A stretch of DNA of 64,000 bases from Mycolicibacterium xanthum (GTDB lineage: Bacteria > Actinomycetota > Actinomycetes > Mycobacteriales > Mycobacteriaceae). Position numbers and translations under genes: made by a program. Shown in pieces: positions 9,853 to 21,917 of the stretch; the first letter of the stretch is position 1, and each line of letters starts with the position of its first letter. Location of the stretch: the NCBI RefSeq assembly GCF_019710635.1, contig NZ_JAIFZS010000015.1, positions 111,969 to 175,968 of the forward strand, in the 5' to 3' direction. The notes beneath the pieces were generated by a model. That model was given only the letters and a program-made list of their open reading frames with translations, searched no databases and was not told the DNA's origin.

Positions 9853-9868
9853 CTGGAACACGTTCCAG
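9853..9868. promoter_or_regulatory. KstR-type operator
   Basis: CTGGAACACGTTCCAG is a perfect inverted repeat with 7-bp arms. Its core matches the KstR consensus TNNAACNNGTTNNA exactly. KstR is the TetR repressor of the mycobacterial cholesterol catabolism regulon. The site lies 117 bp upstream of the SDR start. The match is direct; regulation by KstR is inferred. Confidence 0.6.
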
Positions 9869-9885
9869 TTCTGCTGTTAGCCTGA

Positions 9886-10836
<951 letters not shown>

Positions 10837-10902
10837 CCAGCTCGGCAGCACCGGCACCGGGTCGGGCATCATCGTTCCCGATCGTTCGGCGGCCGGGGTC
10901 TT

Positions 10903-12153
10903 CTAGTGTGAACCCGATTGCGCCAGAACGTCGGCTAACCGGTCAACGGCCCAGTCGATCTCCGCCGCGGTGATCACCAGCGGTGGGGCGAACCGCAGCG
11001 TCGATCCGTGGGTGTCCTTGACCAGCACGCCGCGTTCGGCCAGCCGAAGGCTGATCTGTTTGCCGGTGCCCTGCGACGGATCGATGTCAACGCCCGCCCA
11101 CAGCCCCCGCCCGCGAACCGCCGTCACGCCGTGGCCGATCAGGGCCCGCAGACGGTCGTGCAGCCGCGCGCCCAGTTCGGCTGAACGGCACTGGAATTCG
11201 TCTCGTCGCAGGATGTCGACCACCGTGTGGCCGATCGCCGCGGCCAATGGGTTGCCGCCGAACGTCGAGCCGTGTTCGCCGGGTTTGAGCACGCCGAGAA
11301 CGCCGCGGTCGGCAACCACCGCCGACAGCGGGACCACGCCGCCGCCCAGCGCCTTGCCCAGCAGGTAGACGTCGGGCACCACGTTCCAGTGGTCGCACGC
11401 AAAGGTGCGCCCGGTGCGTGCCAGCCCGGACTGGATCTCGTCGGCGATCATCAGCACGTTGCGGGCGGTGCACAGCTCGCGTACCCGGGGCAGATAGCCG
11501 TCCGGCGGCACGATGATGCCGGCCTCACCCTGGATCGGCTCGATCAGCACCGCGACGGTGTGGTCGTCGATGGCGGCGGCCATCGCGTCGGCGTTCGGAT
11601 CGTCGGGGCCGAACGGCACCGAGCGGAAACCCGGCGTGTACGGACCGAACCCGCGCCTGGCCGATTCGTCGTCGGAGAAGCTGATGATCGTGGTGGTGCG
11701 GCCGTGGAAATTGTTGCGCGCCACGACGATGTTGCCCTGGTTGGCGGGCACGCCCTTCACCTCGGCGCCCCATTTGCGGGCCACCTTGATCGCGCTCTCC
11801 ACGGCCTCGGCGCCGCTGTTCATCGGCAACACCATGTCCTTGCCGCACAACTCGGCGAGTGCCGCGCAGAACGGAGCCAGCTGGTCTGAGTGGAACGCGC
11901 GACTGACCAGCGTCAGCCTGTCGAGCTGCGCGTGTGCCGTCGCGATCACCTCGGGATTGTGGTGGCCGAAGTTGACCGCCGAATATGCGGCCAGGCAGTC
12001 GAGGTAGCGTCGCCCCTCCACGTCGGTGATCCACGCGCCCTCGGCGCTGACGGCCACGATGGGCAGCGGCGCGTAGTTGTGCGCGACGTGGCGGGCGTCG
12101 AGATCGATCGTGACGGTGCTGGCATGGTCCGTCATGGTTTCCAGGATGGTCAT
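10903..12153 (-). CDS. rocD: ornithine aminotransferase
   Basis: 416 residues of class-III PLP-dependent aminotransferase. It transfers the delta-amino group of ornithine to 2-oxoglutarate, giving glutamate semialdehyde, a step from arginine to glutamate or proline. Visible motifs are AAYSAVNFGHHNPE, NSGAEAVE, the aspartate in LMIADEIQSGLARTG and the PLP-lysine in LLGKALGGGVVP. ATG 12153 has GGAGGT five bases upstream and overlaps the stop of the DDAH-like gene by four bases (ATGA), so the two are coupled. In M. tuberculosis rocD is split into two ORFs; here it is intact. Confidence 0.93.
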   Translation of the reverse strand: MTILETMTDHASTVTIDLDARHVAHNYAPLPIVAVSAEGAWITDVEGRRYLDCLAAYSAVNFGHHNPEVIATAHAQLDRLTLVSRAFHSDQLAPFCAALAELCGKDMVLPMNSGAEAVESAIKVARKWGAEVKGVPANQGNIVVARNNFHGRTTTIISFSDDESARRGFGPYTPGFRSVPFGPDDPNADAMAAAIDDHTVAVLIEPIQGEAGIIVPPDGYLPRVRELCTARNVLMIADEIQSGLARTGRTFACDHWNVVPDVYLLGKALGGGVVPLSAVVADRGVLGVLKPGEHGSTFGGNPLAAAIGHTVVDILRRDEFQCRSAELGARLHDRLRALIGHGVTAVRGRGLWAGVDIDPSQGTGKQISLRLAERGVLVKDTHGSTLRFAPPLVITAAEIDWAVDRLADVLAQSGSH

Positions 12154-13007
12154 GGATGCACCTCCAACGTGCAGCATTTGACAGATCCGCCGCCCTTCAG
12201 CAGCTCGGACAGGTCGACCCCGATCGGGCGGAACCCGGCCTGGCGCAGCTGCTCGGCGAATCCCGTCGCCGCGGCGGGCAGCACGACGTTCAGGCCGTCG
12301 GAGACGGCGTTGAGGCCGAGCACGTAGGCGTCGGCGCTGGCCACCTCGATCGCGTCGGGGAACAAGTGGGCCAGCGTCGCGCGGGACTGCTCTGCGAAGG
12401 CCGGGGGATAGTAGGCGATCGTCGTGTCGTCGAGGACGGCCAGCGCGGTGTCGAGATGGTAGAAGCGCGGGTCGACGAGTTCGAGGCCGACCACCGGCAT
12501 CCCGACGTGTGCGGCGATCTCGTCGTGGGCCCGTCGGTCGGTGCGGAACCCGTGGCCGGCCAGCACCATCGAGCCCACCACCAGCAGGTCGCCCTGGCCC
12601 TCGTTCACGTGGCGGGTCTGGACGGGCGTGAAGCTGTTGGCCGACATCCACTGGGCATGGGCGACCGCCTCTCCGGCGCGCTCGGCATAGGCGAAACGGG
12701 CGACCACGGCGCGGTCGTTGACGATCAGGCCGCCGTTGGCGGCGTAGACCATGTCCGGCAGTCCGGCGATCGGTTCGACCAGTTCGACCAAGTGGCCCAA
12801 GGCGATGTAAGCCTGGCGCAACGCCTCCCACTGGGACAGCGCGCGCGACACGTCGACGGGTGTGGAGGTGTCCATCCACGGGTTGATCACGTACTCGACC
12901 GCAAAATGGGTCGGGGCGGTCATCACATACCGGCGGGGGCGCGCGGTCCGGGGTGCGGCGGTGCGGAGAACCGGCGCGGCGGCGCCGTTGGCGTTGGTCA
13001 ACGTCAT
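12150..13007 (-). CDS. dimethylarginine dimethylaminohydrolase-like amidinohydrolase
   Basis: 285 residues of the guanidino-group modifying (pentein) superfamily, resembling Rv2323c. Hydrolases of this fold cleave arginine or methylated arginine to citrulline or ornithine products through a Cys thiouronium intermediate. The catalytic His is in FYHLDTAL and the nucleophile in SVKCCTLEV near the C-terminus. EPIAGLPDMVYAANGG is a conserved substrate-loop segment. The first gene of an operon with rocD, it lies divergent from an Lrp regulator, so it most likely feeds ornithine to RocD. An internal Met (YVMTAPTHF) is a possible alternative start. Confidence 0.8.
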   Translation of the reverse strand: MTLTNANGAAAPVLRTAAPRTARPRRYVMTAPTHFAVEYVINPWMDTSTPVDVSRALSQWEALRQAYIALGHLVELVEPIAGLPDMVYAANGGLIVNDRAVVARFAYAERAGEAVAHAQWMSANSFTPVQTRHVNEGQGDLLVVGSMVLAGHGFRTDRRAHDEIAAHVGMPVVGLELVDPRFYHLDTALAVLDDTTIAYYPPAFAEQSRATLAHLFPDAIEVASADAYVLGLNAVSDGLNVVLPAAATGFAEQLRQAGFRPIGVDLSELLKGGGSVKCCTLEVHP

Positions 13008-13033
13008 GAAATCAACGATATTGGTTATCTAAG

Positions 13034-13081
13034 ACGCAATCAATCGACTGATGTTGCGTGTATAGATGCTATTCATTGCGT
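13034..13081. promoter_or_regulatory. candidate Lrp/AsnC binding region between ddaH-like gene and Lrp gene
   Basis: In the AT-rich 114-bp divergent gap, ACGCAA (13034-13039) and TTGCGT (13054-13059) are inverted, and a further TTGCGT follows at 13076-13081, 22 bp on (two helical turns). Such phased half-sites suit an octameric Lrp-type regulator encoded next door. Confidence 0.5.
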
Positions 13082-13121
13082 CTAGCATGTAATCGTGAAT
13101 ATTTATTGCGGAGGAGCGATG

Positions 13122-13568
13122 ATGGAACGTCTGGACGACACCGATGAGCGCATCCTCGCCGAGCTGGCCGAGAATGCGAGGGCCACGTTCGCCGAGATCG
13201 GGCAGCGGGTGAACCTGTCGGCGCCCGCGGTCAAGCGACGGGTCGACCGGATGCTCGATACCGGCGTCATCCGGGGGTTCACCACCATCGTCGACCGCAA
13301 TGCGCTGGGCTGGACCACCGAGGCCTACGTCCAGGTGTTCTGCCACGGCACCATCGCGCCGGACCAGCTGCGCGCGGCGTGGCAGGACATCCCCGAGGTG
13401 GTCAGCGCCGCGACCGTCACCGGAACCTCGGATGCCCTGCTGCACGTGCTGGCCCGGGACATGCGCCACCTCGAGGAGGCGCTGGAGCGAATCCGGGCCA
13501 GTGCGGACATCGAGCGCAGCGAGAGCATCGTCGTGCTGTCGAATCTGATCGACCGGACCCGGGCCTGA
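13122..13568 (+). CDS. Lrp/AsnC-family transcriptional regulator of the arginine/ornithine operon
   Basis: 148 residues from ATG 13122, with GGAGGAG (13110-13116) five bases upstream; ATG 13119 is too close to that site. The N-terminal helix-turn-helix (LDDTDERILAELAENARA to VNLSAPAVKRRVDRM) is followed by an RAM effector domain with the glycine-containing VTGTSDALLHV segment. It resembles Rv2324. Divergent from the ddaH-like gene and rocD, it probably senses an amino acid such as arginine or ornithine and controls that operon and itself. Confidence 0.9.
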   Translation: MERLDDTDERILAELAENARATFAEIGQRVNLSAPAVKRRVDRMLDTGVIRGFTTIVDRNALGWTTEAYVQVFCHGTIAPDQLRAAWQDIPEVVSAATVTGTSDALLHVLARDMRHLEEALERIRASADIERSESIVVLSNLIDRTRA

Positions 13569-13629
13569 CGGGGCCGCTACGCATGGGGTGGCGCGCATCA
13601 GCTCGGCGTCATGGTGTAGAACCACCCAC

Positions 13630-14823
13630 GTGACCACATCAGCGGGGACGGGCGGTTCGAACGGTGTTGTGATCGTCGGCGGCGGGCTCGCCGCCGCGCG
13701 GGTGGCCGAGCAATTGCGCCGGTCGGAATACGCCGGGCCGATCGCGATCGTCAGCGACGAGGACCATCTGCCCTACGACCGGCCGCCGCTGTCCAAAGAG
13801 GTGCTGCGGGCCGAGAAGGACGATGTCACGCTCCAGCCTGCCGAGTTCTACGCCGAGAACGACATCACCGTGCTGCTGGGCAACGGGGCGGCGTCGGTGG
13901 ACACCGTCGCCAACGTCCTGAGGCTGGCTGACGGCACGACGCTGGGCTACGACGAGCTGGTCATCGCCACGGGTCTGGTCCCCAAGCGCATTCCGTCGTT
14001 CCCGGACCTGGCCGGGATCCACGTGTTGCGCAACTACGACGAGAGCCTCGCGCTGCGCTCCGAGGCGGGTAGTGCGAGCCGCGCGGTCGTGGTGGGGGCC
14101 GGTTTCATCGGTTGCGAGGTCGCGGCCAGCCTGCGCGGACTGGGAGTCGACGTGGTGCTCGTCGAGCCGCAGCCGACGCCGCTGGCCTCGGTGCTCGGGG
14201 AGACCATCGGCGAGCTGGTGGCGCGGTTGCACCGCTCGGAAGGCGTGGACGTGCGCTGCGGGGTGGGTGTCGCGGAGGTCAGCGGCGATGACCGGGTGCG
14301 CAAGGTGACGCTGGGCGACGGCAGCGAGATCGAAGCCGACCTCGTCATCGTCGGGATCGGCTCGCATCCGGCCACCGGCTGGCTCGAGGACAGCGGCATC
14401 GCGCTGGACAACGGCGTGGTCTGTGACGAGGTGGGCCGTACCAGCTCCCCACACGTATGGGCGATCGGGGATGTGGCGTCCTGGCGCGACCCGGTGGGTG
14501 ACCAAGTGCGCGTGGAGCATTGGAGCAACGTCGCGGACCAGGCGAGGGTGATGGTGCCCTCGATGCTGGGCCAGGAAGTGTCCGCGGCGGTGAGCGTCCC
14601 GTACTTCTGGAGCGACCAGTACGACGTCAAGATCCAGTGCCTGGGTGAGCCGGAGGCCACCGACACCGTGCACGTCGTCCAGGACGACGGCCGCAAGTTC
14701 CTGGCCTACTACGAGCGCGACGGCATCGTGGTCGGCGTGGTGGGCGGTGGCATGCCGGGCAAGGTGATGAAGACCAGGGGCAAGATCGTCGCCGGGGCTC
14801 CCATCACCGACCTGCTGGCCTGA
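13630..14823 (+). CDS. FAD-dependent ferredoxin/rubredoxin reductase (Rv0688-like)
   Basis: 397 residues from GTG 13630. The N-terminal FAD-binding GGGLAAARVAEQLR, a second Rossmann GAGFIGCEVA for NAD(P)H, and the C-terminal FAD contact SPHVWAIGDVA define a pyridine-nucleotide oxidoreductase of the ferredoxin-NAD(P)H reductase group that feeds P450s and oxygenases. A TAGAAC hexamer at 13617-13622 lies 7 nt before the GTG, so the mRNA may be leaderless. No cognate ferredoxin or P450 gene is adjacent. Confidence 0.88.
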   Translation: MTTSAGTGGSNGVVIVGGGLAAARVAEQLRRSEYAGPIAIVSDEDHLPYDRPPLSKEVLRAEKDDVTLQPAEFYAENDITVLLGNGAASVDTVANVLRLADGTTLGYDELVIATGLVPKRIPSFPDLAGIHVLRNYDESLALRSEAGSASRAVVVGAGFIGCEVAASLRGLGVDVVLVEPQPTPLASVLGETIGELVARLHRSEGVDVRCGVGVAEVSGDDRVRKVTLGDGSEIEADLVIVGIGSHPATGWLEDSGIALDNGVVCDEVGRTSSPHVWAIGDVASWRDPVGDQVRVEHWSNVADQARVMVPSMLGQEVSAAVSVPYFWSDQYDVKIQCLGEPEATDTVHVVQDDGRKFLAYYERDGIVVGVVGGGMPGKVMKTRGKIVAGAPITDLLA

Positions 14824-14828
14824 CTTCT

Positions 14829-14966
14829 TCCGCGCGAGCGCGCGTCTGTACGACGGCGCGCCGCTCGCGCTGTCATTTCGCGCGCTCTCGTCGCCGGCGA
14901 GCGCGCGCTCGCGCACGCAACACGCCGTGCGCAGGCGTGCAGCAACGCGCGCTCGCGAAAAAGACG
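14829..14966. repeat. dispersed palindromic intergenic repeat, copy B, plus GCGAGCGCGC-rich inverted repeats
   Basis: 14831-14890 aligns with copy A at 5269-5330 (shared GCGAGCG, GTCTGxAC, CATTTCGCGCGCTC). Further GAGCGCGCGCTCGCG and CGCGCTCGCGAAAA segments extend to 14959. The block separates the convergent ferredoxin reductase and encapsulin genes and may act as a bidirectional terminator. Confidence 0.55.
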
Positions 14967-15764
14967 CTATGCGGTGAGGGCGACCGAGGCCTCGGCGGTG
15001 TAGCACAGGAAGGTCAGGGTCTCCTGCAGGTACAGCTGCACGTTGTCGGCATCGTGGGACAGATACCCGATGCACACATCGGTGCCCAGCTGCAGGTCGA
15101 AATCGCCTCCGCGGGTGGACAACACGAACGCGCCGTCGATCGCGGGCGCCCAGATGATGTCGCCGTCGATCAGCCGGTTGATGTGCTCGCGGATCGGATA
15201 CCCGTGTGCGGTGGCCTCGCTGACCTTGGTGTAGGCATCGGCCGACAGCAGCACCGAGTAGGGGCCGTCCACGCCGGCCAGCCGCAGCTCGGAGAGTGCC
15301 TGCGCGATCACGTCGGGGATCTCGCGGGGGTCTTCGGGCAGCGCCAGCGCGGGGTTGGAGCTGCACTTGCGGATCCCGTCGATGTGCGCGGCCTCGTAGC
15401 CTTCGAAGATCGCCCGGTCCTCGACGAATGCCAACTTCTTGGCGGCGTCTTTGACCGGGTCCCAGTCGGAATCCTGCGAGCCGCGTTCGACGTCGTCGAT
15501 GTCGGTGCGGCCCACGGTGAACGGCACCCGCAGCCGCACCAGCGGCCGGGCGTCGCGCAGGTGGGCGGTCACGCCGTCGCCGGGCGCGGCGACATCGAGC
15601 AGGTGCCCGGTGCTGACCGCCGCGGTCACCGGTCCGCCCGGCTCGCTGACGTCGACCACCCGCCGGCCCGCGATGTGGCGCTTGAAGGTGCGGGTCGCCT
15701 CCTGTTCGATCTCGGCCCACGCCGCGTCGGTGATCGGTGCCAGGTCCCGGTACAGGTTGTTCAT
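14967..15764 (-). CDS. encapsulin nanocompartment shell protein (family 1)
   Basis: 265 residues, the usual length for family 1 encapsulins such as M. tuberculosis Cfp29/Rv0798c. The protein has the HK97 phage-capsid fold and self-assembles into an icosahedral shell. Recognisable parts are [16 protein letters not shown] at the N-terminus, the RHIAGRRVVDV region, the P-domain segment IFEGYEAAHIDGI and the C-terminal TLTFLCYTAEASVAL. It is translated from an ATG overlapping the DyP stop by four bases, so shell and cargo are co-produced. Confidence 0.95.
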   Translation of the reverse strand: MNNLYRDLAPITDAAWAEIEQEATRTFKRHIAGRRVVDVSEPGGPVTAAVSTGHLLDVAAPGDGVTAHLRDARPLVRLRVPFTVGRTDIDDVERGSQDSDWDPVKDAAKKLAFVEDRAIFEGYEAAHIDGIRKCSSNPALALPEDPREIPDVIAQALSELRLAGVDGPYSVLLSADAYTKVSEATAHGYPIREHINRLIDGDIIWAPAIDGAFVLSTRGGDFDLQLGTDVCIGYLSHDADNVQLYLQETLTFLCYTAEASVALTA

Positions 15765-16798
15765 TGGGGTTGTCCTTTCAGGCTGCCGATCGCCAGTGAG
15801 CCTTCGTAAACAGTTGGTGAGGAAGGACTTTCGGAGGATTCAGGATCTTCGTCGGGTTCGGCCACCAGGATGGGGCGCGGTGGCGGGTCGTCGAGGAAGT
15901 CGATCGTCGGCACGAAGAACATGGTGCCCGTGGTGGCGGTGGAGAAATCCAGGATCCGGTCGGTGTTGCCGGGAGGGTCGCCGATGAACATGTTCTCCAG
16001 CATCCGCTCGGTGACGGCCGGGTCGGCGGAGTAGGCGATGTAGTAGGTGCCCGACTCGCCGTCACCCAGCGAGCCGAACGGCATGTTGGCGCGCACGATC
16101 TGCAGCGCGTTGCCGTCCTCGTCGTCGAGGGTGTTGAGCGCGACGTGCGAGTTGGCCGGCCTGACCGCGTCGTCGAGCTCGATGTCCTCGAGCTTGGTGC
16201 GGCCGATGACCAGCTCCTGCTCGGTGACCGACAGCGCGTTCCACGCGGCCATGTCGTGGGTGTAGCGCTGGACGTGCACATAGCTCGCGCCCTGGAAGGC
16301 CGGGTCGTCGTCCCCGATCTGCGCGGCGGCCACCGCGTCGGGGCCGTCGGGGTTCTCGGTACCGTCGACGAAGCCGAGCAGGTCGCGCTGCTCGAAGAAC
16401 TTGAACCCGTGCACCTCGTCGACGACGGTGACGGCGCCCGCCATCGAGGCCAGGATCCGGCCGCCGAGCTCGAAGCACACGTCCAGGGCGCCGCCCTTGA
16501 TGTGGAACAGTAGGTCGCCCGGGGTGGCGGGGGCGTGGTGGCGCGCGCCGGTGAGCTCGACGAACTCGTGCAACCGGGCCGGCCGGGGGCCGGAGAACAG
16601 CCGGTCCCACGCTGCCGACCCGATACCGGCGTTCAGCCGCAGCTGCGCGTCGGGCACCCGGAAGCCGACCGCCTTGACCAGTCCGGAAAGTCCCGCGAGT
16701 GCCTCGTGGACGGCCGCCTCGCCGCCCTCGTCGATCGTTGCCACCAGGAAGATCGCTGCCGGACTCAGCGGGGTCAGGATCGGCTGCGGGCGGGCCAC
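15761..16798 (-). CDS. DyP-type heme peroxidase, encapsulin cargo
   Basis: 345 residues. It has the family motif GFVDGTENP with the catalytic Asp, a later heme-ligand His in NSHVALN and the distal Arg in [10 protein letters not shown]. After the peroxidase domain a flexible acidic/Pro linker leads to a C-terminal encapsulation peptide containing [10 protein letters not shown], which docks inside the shell. Gene order peroxidase then shell on one strand matches Rv0799c-Rv0798c. The enzyme reduces peroxides using an organic donor that is not fixed by the sequence. Confidence 0.94.
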   Translation of the reverse strand: MARPQPILTPLSPAAIFLVATIDEGGEAAVHEALAGLSGLVKAVGFRVPDAQLRLNAGIGSAAWDRLFSGPRPARLHEFVELTGARHHAPATPGDLLFHIKGGALDVCFELGGRILASMAGAVTVVDEVHGFKFFEQRDLLGFVDGTENPDGPDAVAAAQIGDDDPAFQGASYVHVQRYTHDMAAWNALSVTEQELVIGRTKLEDIELDDAVRPANSHVALNTLDDEDGNALQIVRANMPFGSLGDGESGTYYIAYSADPAVTERMLENMFIGDPPGNTDRILDFSTATTGTMFFVPTIDFLDDPPPRPILVAEPDEDPESSESPSSPTVYEGSLAIGSLKGQPQ

Positions 16799-16849
16799 AC
16801 CTGCACCCTATCGCCCCGTGACCTTGTGCCACCGGTAAGGATGGATCCC

Positions 16850-18115
16850 ATGTCCAGCGCCGCATCCGCCGACGGGCTCTGCGAGTTCGTCGATGCCTCA
16901 CCGTCGCCGTTCCACGCCTGTCGCACCGCCGGGCGGCGTCTGCTCGCCGCCGGTTTCGGCGAGCTCGCCGAGAGCGACCCGTGGCCCGGTGCCGGTGACC
17001 ACTTCGCGGTGCGGGCCGGCTCGCTGATCGCGTGGCGGTCGGTGGGTGACCCGGCGCTGCCGTTCCGGATCGTCGGCGCCCACACCGACAGCCCGAATCT
17101 GCGGGTCAAGCAGCACCCGGACCGGTACGTCTCCGGTTGGCAGGTGGTCGCGTTGCAACCCTACGGCGGCGCGTGGCTGAACTCCTGGCTGGACCGCGAC
17201 CTCGGGATCAGCGGCCGGCTGTCGGTGCGCGCCGGCGACGCCGTACAGCACGTGCTGGTGCGCATCGACGAGCCGATCCTGCGGGTGCCGCAGCTGGCCA
17301 TCCACCTGGCCGAGGACCGCAAGGGTGTCGAGCTCAACCCGCAGCGCCACGTCAACGCGGTGTGGGGCATCGGCGACGGCCCGCGGTCCTTCCTGGGTTT
17401 CGTGGCGGAGCGCGCCGGGGTGGGCGCCGACGCGGTGCTGGGTTTCGACCTGATGACCCACGACCTGGCCCCGTCGCGGCTGGTGGGTGCGCAGGGCGAG
17501 TTGGTCAGCGCTCCGCGGCTGGACAACCAGGCCACCTGCTACGCCGGGCTGGAGGCCTTCCTGGCCGCCGGTGTGGGCTCCGGTGTGACGCCGGTGCTGG
17601 TGCTGTTCGACCATGAGGAGGTCGGCTCGCAGTCCGACCACGGCGCGCAGTCCGACCTGCTGCTGACGGTGCTGGAGCGGATCACGCTGGCCGCCGGCGG
17701 CGGCCGGGAGGATTTCCTGCGCCGGCTGCCGGACTCGATGGTGGCGTCCGGGGACATGGCCCATGCCACCCACCCGAACTATCCGGAGCGCCACGAGCCG
17801 GGACACCTGATCGAGGTCAACGCCGGGCCGGTGCTCAAGGTGCAGCCCAACCTGCGGTATGCGACCGACGGTCGTACCGCGGCGGCGTTCGCGCTGGCCT
17901 GCGCGCAGGCCGGGGTGGCGCTGCAGCGCTACGAGCACCGCGCCGACCTGCCGTGCGGGTCGACGATCGGCCCGATGACCGCGGCGCGCACCGGCATCCC
18001 GACCGTCGACGTGGGGGCGGCGCAGCTGGCGATGCACTCGGCCCGCGAGGTGATGGGCGCGGCGGATGTCGGCGACTATTCGGCCGCGCTTCGGGCGTTC
18101 ATGTCACCGGGCTGA
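16850..18115 (+). CDS. pepC: M18-family aspartyl aminopeptidase
   Basis: 421 residues from ATG 16850 (GTAAGG upstream); ATG 16841 is an in-frame alternative. A cytosolic dinuclear-zinc aminopeptidase that prefers acidic N-terminal residues. Zinc-site motifs are [10 protein letters not shown], a catalytic acidic segment [14 protein letters not shown], and the late [13 protein letters not shown] and [15 protein letters not shown] near the start is a family signature. The corresponding gene in M. tuberculosis is Rv0800 (pepC). It is divergent from the DyP-encapsulin operon across about 50 bp. Confidence 0.93.
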   Translation: MSSAASADGLCEFVDASPSPFHACRTAGRRLLAAGFGELAESDPWPGAGDHFAVRAGSLIAWRSVGDPALPFRIVGAHTDSPNLRVKQHPDRYVSGWQVVALQPYGGAWLNSWLDRDLGISGRLSVRAGDAVQHVLVRIDEPILRVPQLAIHLAEDRKGVELNPQRHVNAVWGIGDGPRSFLGFVAERAGVGADAVLGFDLMTHDLAPSRLVGAQGELVSAPRLDNQATCYAGLEAFLAAGVGSGVTPVLVLFDHEEVGSQSDHGAQSDLLLTVLERITLAAGGGREDFLRRLPDSMVASGDMAHATHPNYPERHEPGHLIEVNAGPVLKVQPNLRYATDGRTAAAFALACAQAGVALQRYEHRADLPCGSTIGPMTAARTGIPTVDVGAAQLAMHSAREVMGAADVGDYSAALRAFMSPG

Positions 18116-18173
18116 GCCCGTCAATTCAGGGAATATGCCCCGCGGCCGCGCCGACGACCGCGAAGGTGATCGG

Positions 18174-19223
18174 GTGACGGAGCAAGCGCGAGACGTCGTG
18201 GATGCGCACATCCACCAGTGGGACCCGTTCACCACGCCGCGCGTCGTGACGGCGGCGGCGAAGGTCGTGCGGCGCGTGCCCCCGCTGTTGCCGGCGCTGG
18301 CCCGGCTCTTTCCGCGCAGCAAACGGGAGTTCGTCGGCGACCCGCAGTACCTCGTGCGCGAATACCTGCCGCGGGACTACCGGGCCGACGGGGCAGCGGC
18401 GGGGGTGGGCACCGTTGTGCACATCGAGGCCGGCTGGCAGGCCAAGGATCCGTTGGCGGTCGTGGATGAGACCCGCTGGGTCGCCGGGTTGCCGTTCGGT
18501 TCCGCCGGCGCACCGGAACTCGGTGGGATCGTCGTGCACGCGGAGCCGCACGATCCGCACGTCGGCGAGGTGCTCGACGCACACCTGGCCGCCAGCGCGC
18601 TGGTGTGCGGCGTGCGGTGCCTGGCCGCACACAGCCAGGACCGTGGGGTCCTGTCGTGGACGCCCGCATCGCACCTGTACACCGAACCGGGCTTCCTGCG
18701 GGGCTTCGCGGCTGTGGCCGAACGGGGCCTGACCTTCGACATGTGGATATACGGGCAGCAGTTGCCCGACGCGGTGGTGCTGGCCGGGGAGTACCCGGAG
18801 ACCACCTTCGTCCTCGACCACTACGGCACCCCGGTGGGCGTGTTCGGTCCTCGGGGCAGGCACACCGGCGACACCTCGATCGCCCGCGACGACATCCTGC
18901 GGCGCTGGCGCGACGACATCTCGGCGCTGGCGGAATTGCCGAACGTGGTCGCCAAGCACAGTGGTCTCGGCATGCCGGTGCTGGGTGCCGGTCCGGTGTC
19001 GCGGGAACGGCTGCGCGATCTCGCCGCTCCGCTGATCTCCCACCTGGATGCGGCGTTCGGCCCGGACCGCACGTTCTGGTCGTCGAACTACCCGATCGAC
19101 AAACCCAACCTGGTGCTTGCGGACGGCGTATGGATGCTGCGCGACGTCCTGGCCGACCGACTCGACGAGGACAAGATGCTGCGCGGCAACGCCCGCCGCG
19201 TCTACCGGCTGTCGGTGGGCTGA
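18174..19223 (+). CDS. amidohydrolase family protein
   Basis: 349 residues from GTG 18174 (GAAGGTG five bases upstream); ATG 18135 is an alternative. The start VVDAHIHQWDPF is the metal-site motif of the PF04909 amidohydrolase-2 group (TIM barrel). Later signatures are FVLDHYGTPVG and WSSNYPIDKP with the catalytic aspartate region. Relatives hydrolyse lactones or decarboxylate dicarboxylates. The substrate is unknown. It begins 58 bp after the aminopeptidase and precedes a VOC protein that has its own promoter. Confidence 0.8.
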   Translation: MTEQARDVVDAHIHQWDPFTTPRVVTAAAKVVRRVPPLLPALARLFPRSKREFVGDPQYLVREYLPRDYRADGAAAGVGTVVHIEAGWQAKDPLAVVDETRWVAGLPFGSAGAPELGGIVVHAEPHDPHVGEVLDAHLAASALVCGVRCLAAHSQDRGVLSWTPASHLYTEPGFLRGFAAVAERGLTFDMWIYGQQLPDAVVLAGEYPETTFVLDHYGTPVGVFGPRGRHTGDTSIARDDILRRWRDDISALAELPNVVAKHSGLGMPVLGAGPVSRERLRDLAAPLISHLDAAFGPDRTFWSSNYPIDKPNLVLADGVWMLRDVLADRLDEDKMLRGNARRVYRLSVG

Positions 19224-19225
19224 CC

Positions 19226-19231
19226 TACGCT
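19226..19231 (+). promoter_or_regulatory. -10 hexamer for a leaderless VOC gene
   Basis: TACGCT fits TANNNT and lies 6 nt before ATG 19238, the usual geometry of mycobacterial leaderless transcripts. Confidence 0.55.
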
Positions 19232-19237
19232 CTTCGC

Positions 19238-19585
19238 ATGTCCCTCGACACCGCGATGATCACGTTCGACTGCACCGATCCCGACGGGCTGGCCGACTGG
19301 TGGGCCAAGGCCGTCGAGGGCGAGTTGAACGCCGTGGCACCCGGCGAGTTCGTCATGGTCGCCCCGCCTGCCGGCCCCGCACTGGGCTTCCAGCGGGTGC
19401 CTGACCCGACGCCGGGCAAGAACAAGGTCCATCTGGATTTCCACGCCGCCGACAAGGAGGCCGAGGTGGCCCGCCTGGTCGGCCTCGGCGCCCGGGAGAC
19501 CGGCCGGCACAGCTTCGGCGAGGAATTCTCCTGGGTGGTGCTGGCAGATCCGGAGGGCAACGCCTTCTGCGTCGCGGGAGGATGA
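19238..19585 (+). CDS. VOC (glyoxalase/bleomycin-resistance fold) family protein
   Basis: 115 residues, close to the size of Rv0801 in the same genomic position. The sequence starts SLDTAMITFDCTDPDGLADWW and later shows PGKNKVHLDFHAADKEAEV and LADPEGNAFCV, the strand-and-metal-ligand pattern of the vicinal-oxygen-chelate fold (His/Glu ligands). Members include dioxygenases, lyases and binding proteins, so no reaction is assigned. There is no Shine-Dalgarno; the -10 hexamer at 19226 makes a leaderless start likely. Confidence 0.8.
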   Translation: MSLDTAMITFDCTDPDGLADWWAKAVEGELNAVAPGEFVMVAPPAGPALGFQRVPDPTPGKNKVHLDFHAADKEAEVARLVGLGARETGRHSFGEEFSWVVLADPEGNAFCVAGG

Positions 19586-19598
19586 CGGGCCCGCTGGC

Positions 19599-19604
19599 TA
19601 GACT
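19599..19604 (+). promoter_or_regulatory. -10 hexamer of leaderless purL
   Basis: TAGACT lies 6 nt before GTG 19611. Transcription would start at or next to the first base of the start codon. Confidence 0.65.
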
Positions 19605-19610
19605 GCTGCT

Positions 19611-21913
<2,303 letters not shown>

Positions 21914-21917
<4 letters not shown>

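Noticed and set aside
12154..12879. Upstream extension of the rocD frame to about 658 codons.
   Set aside because: The extra N-terminus is Arg/Pro-rich shadow of the ddaH-like gene. The real start at 12153 has a Shine-Dalgarno and the family N-terminus.
14829..14966. CRISPR-like array because of repeated GCGAGCGCGC units.
   Set aside because: The units are irregular, palindromic and lack uniform spacers, and no cas gene is nearby.
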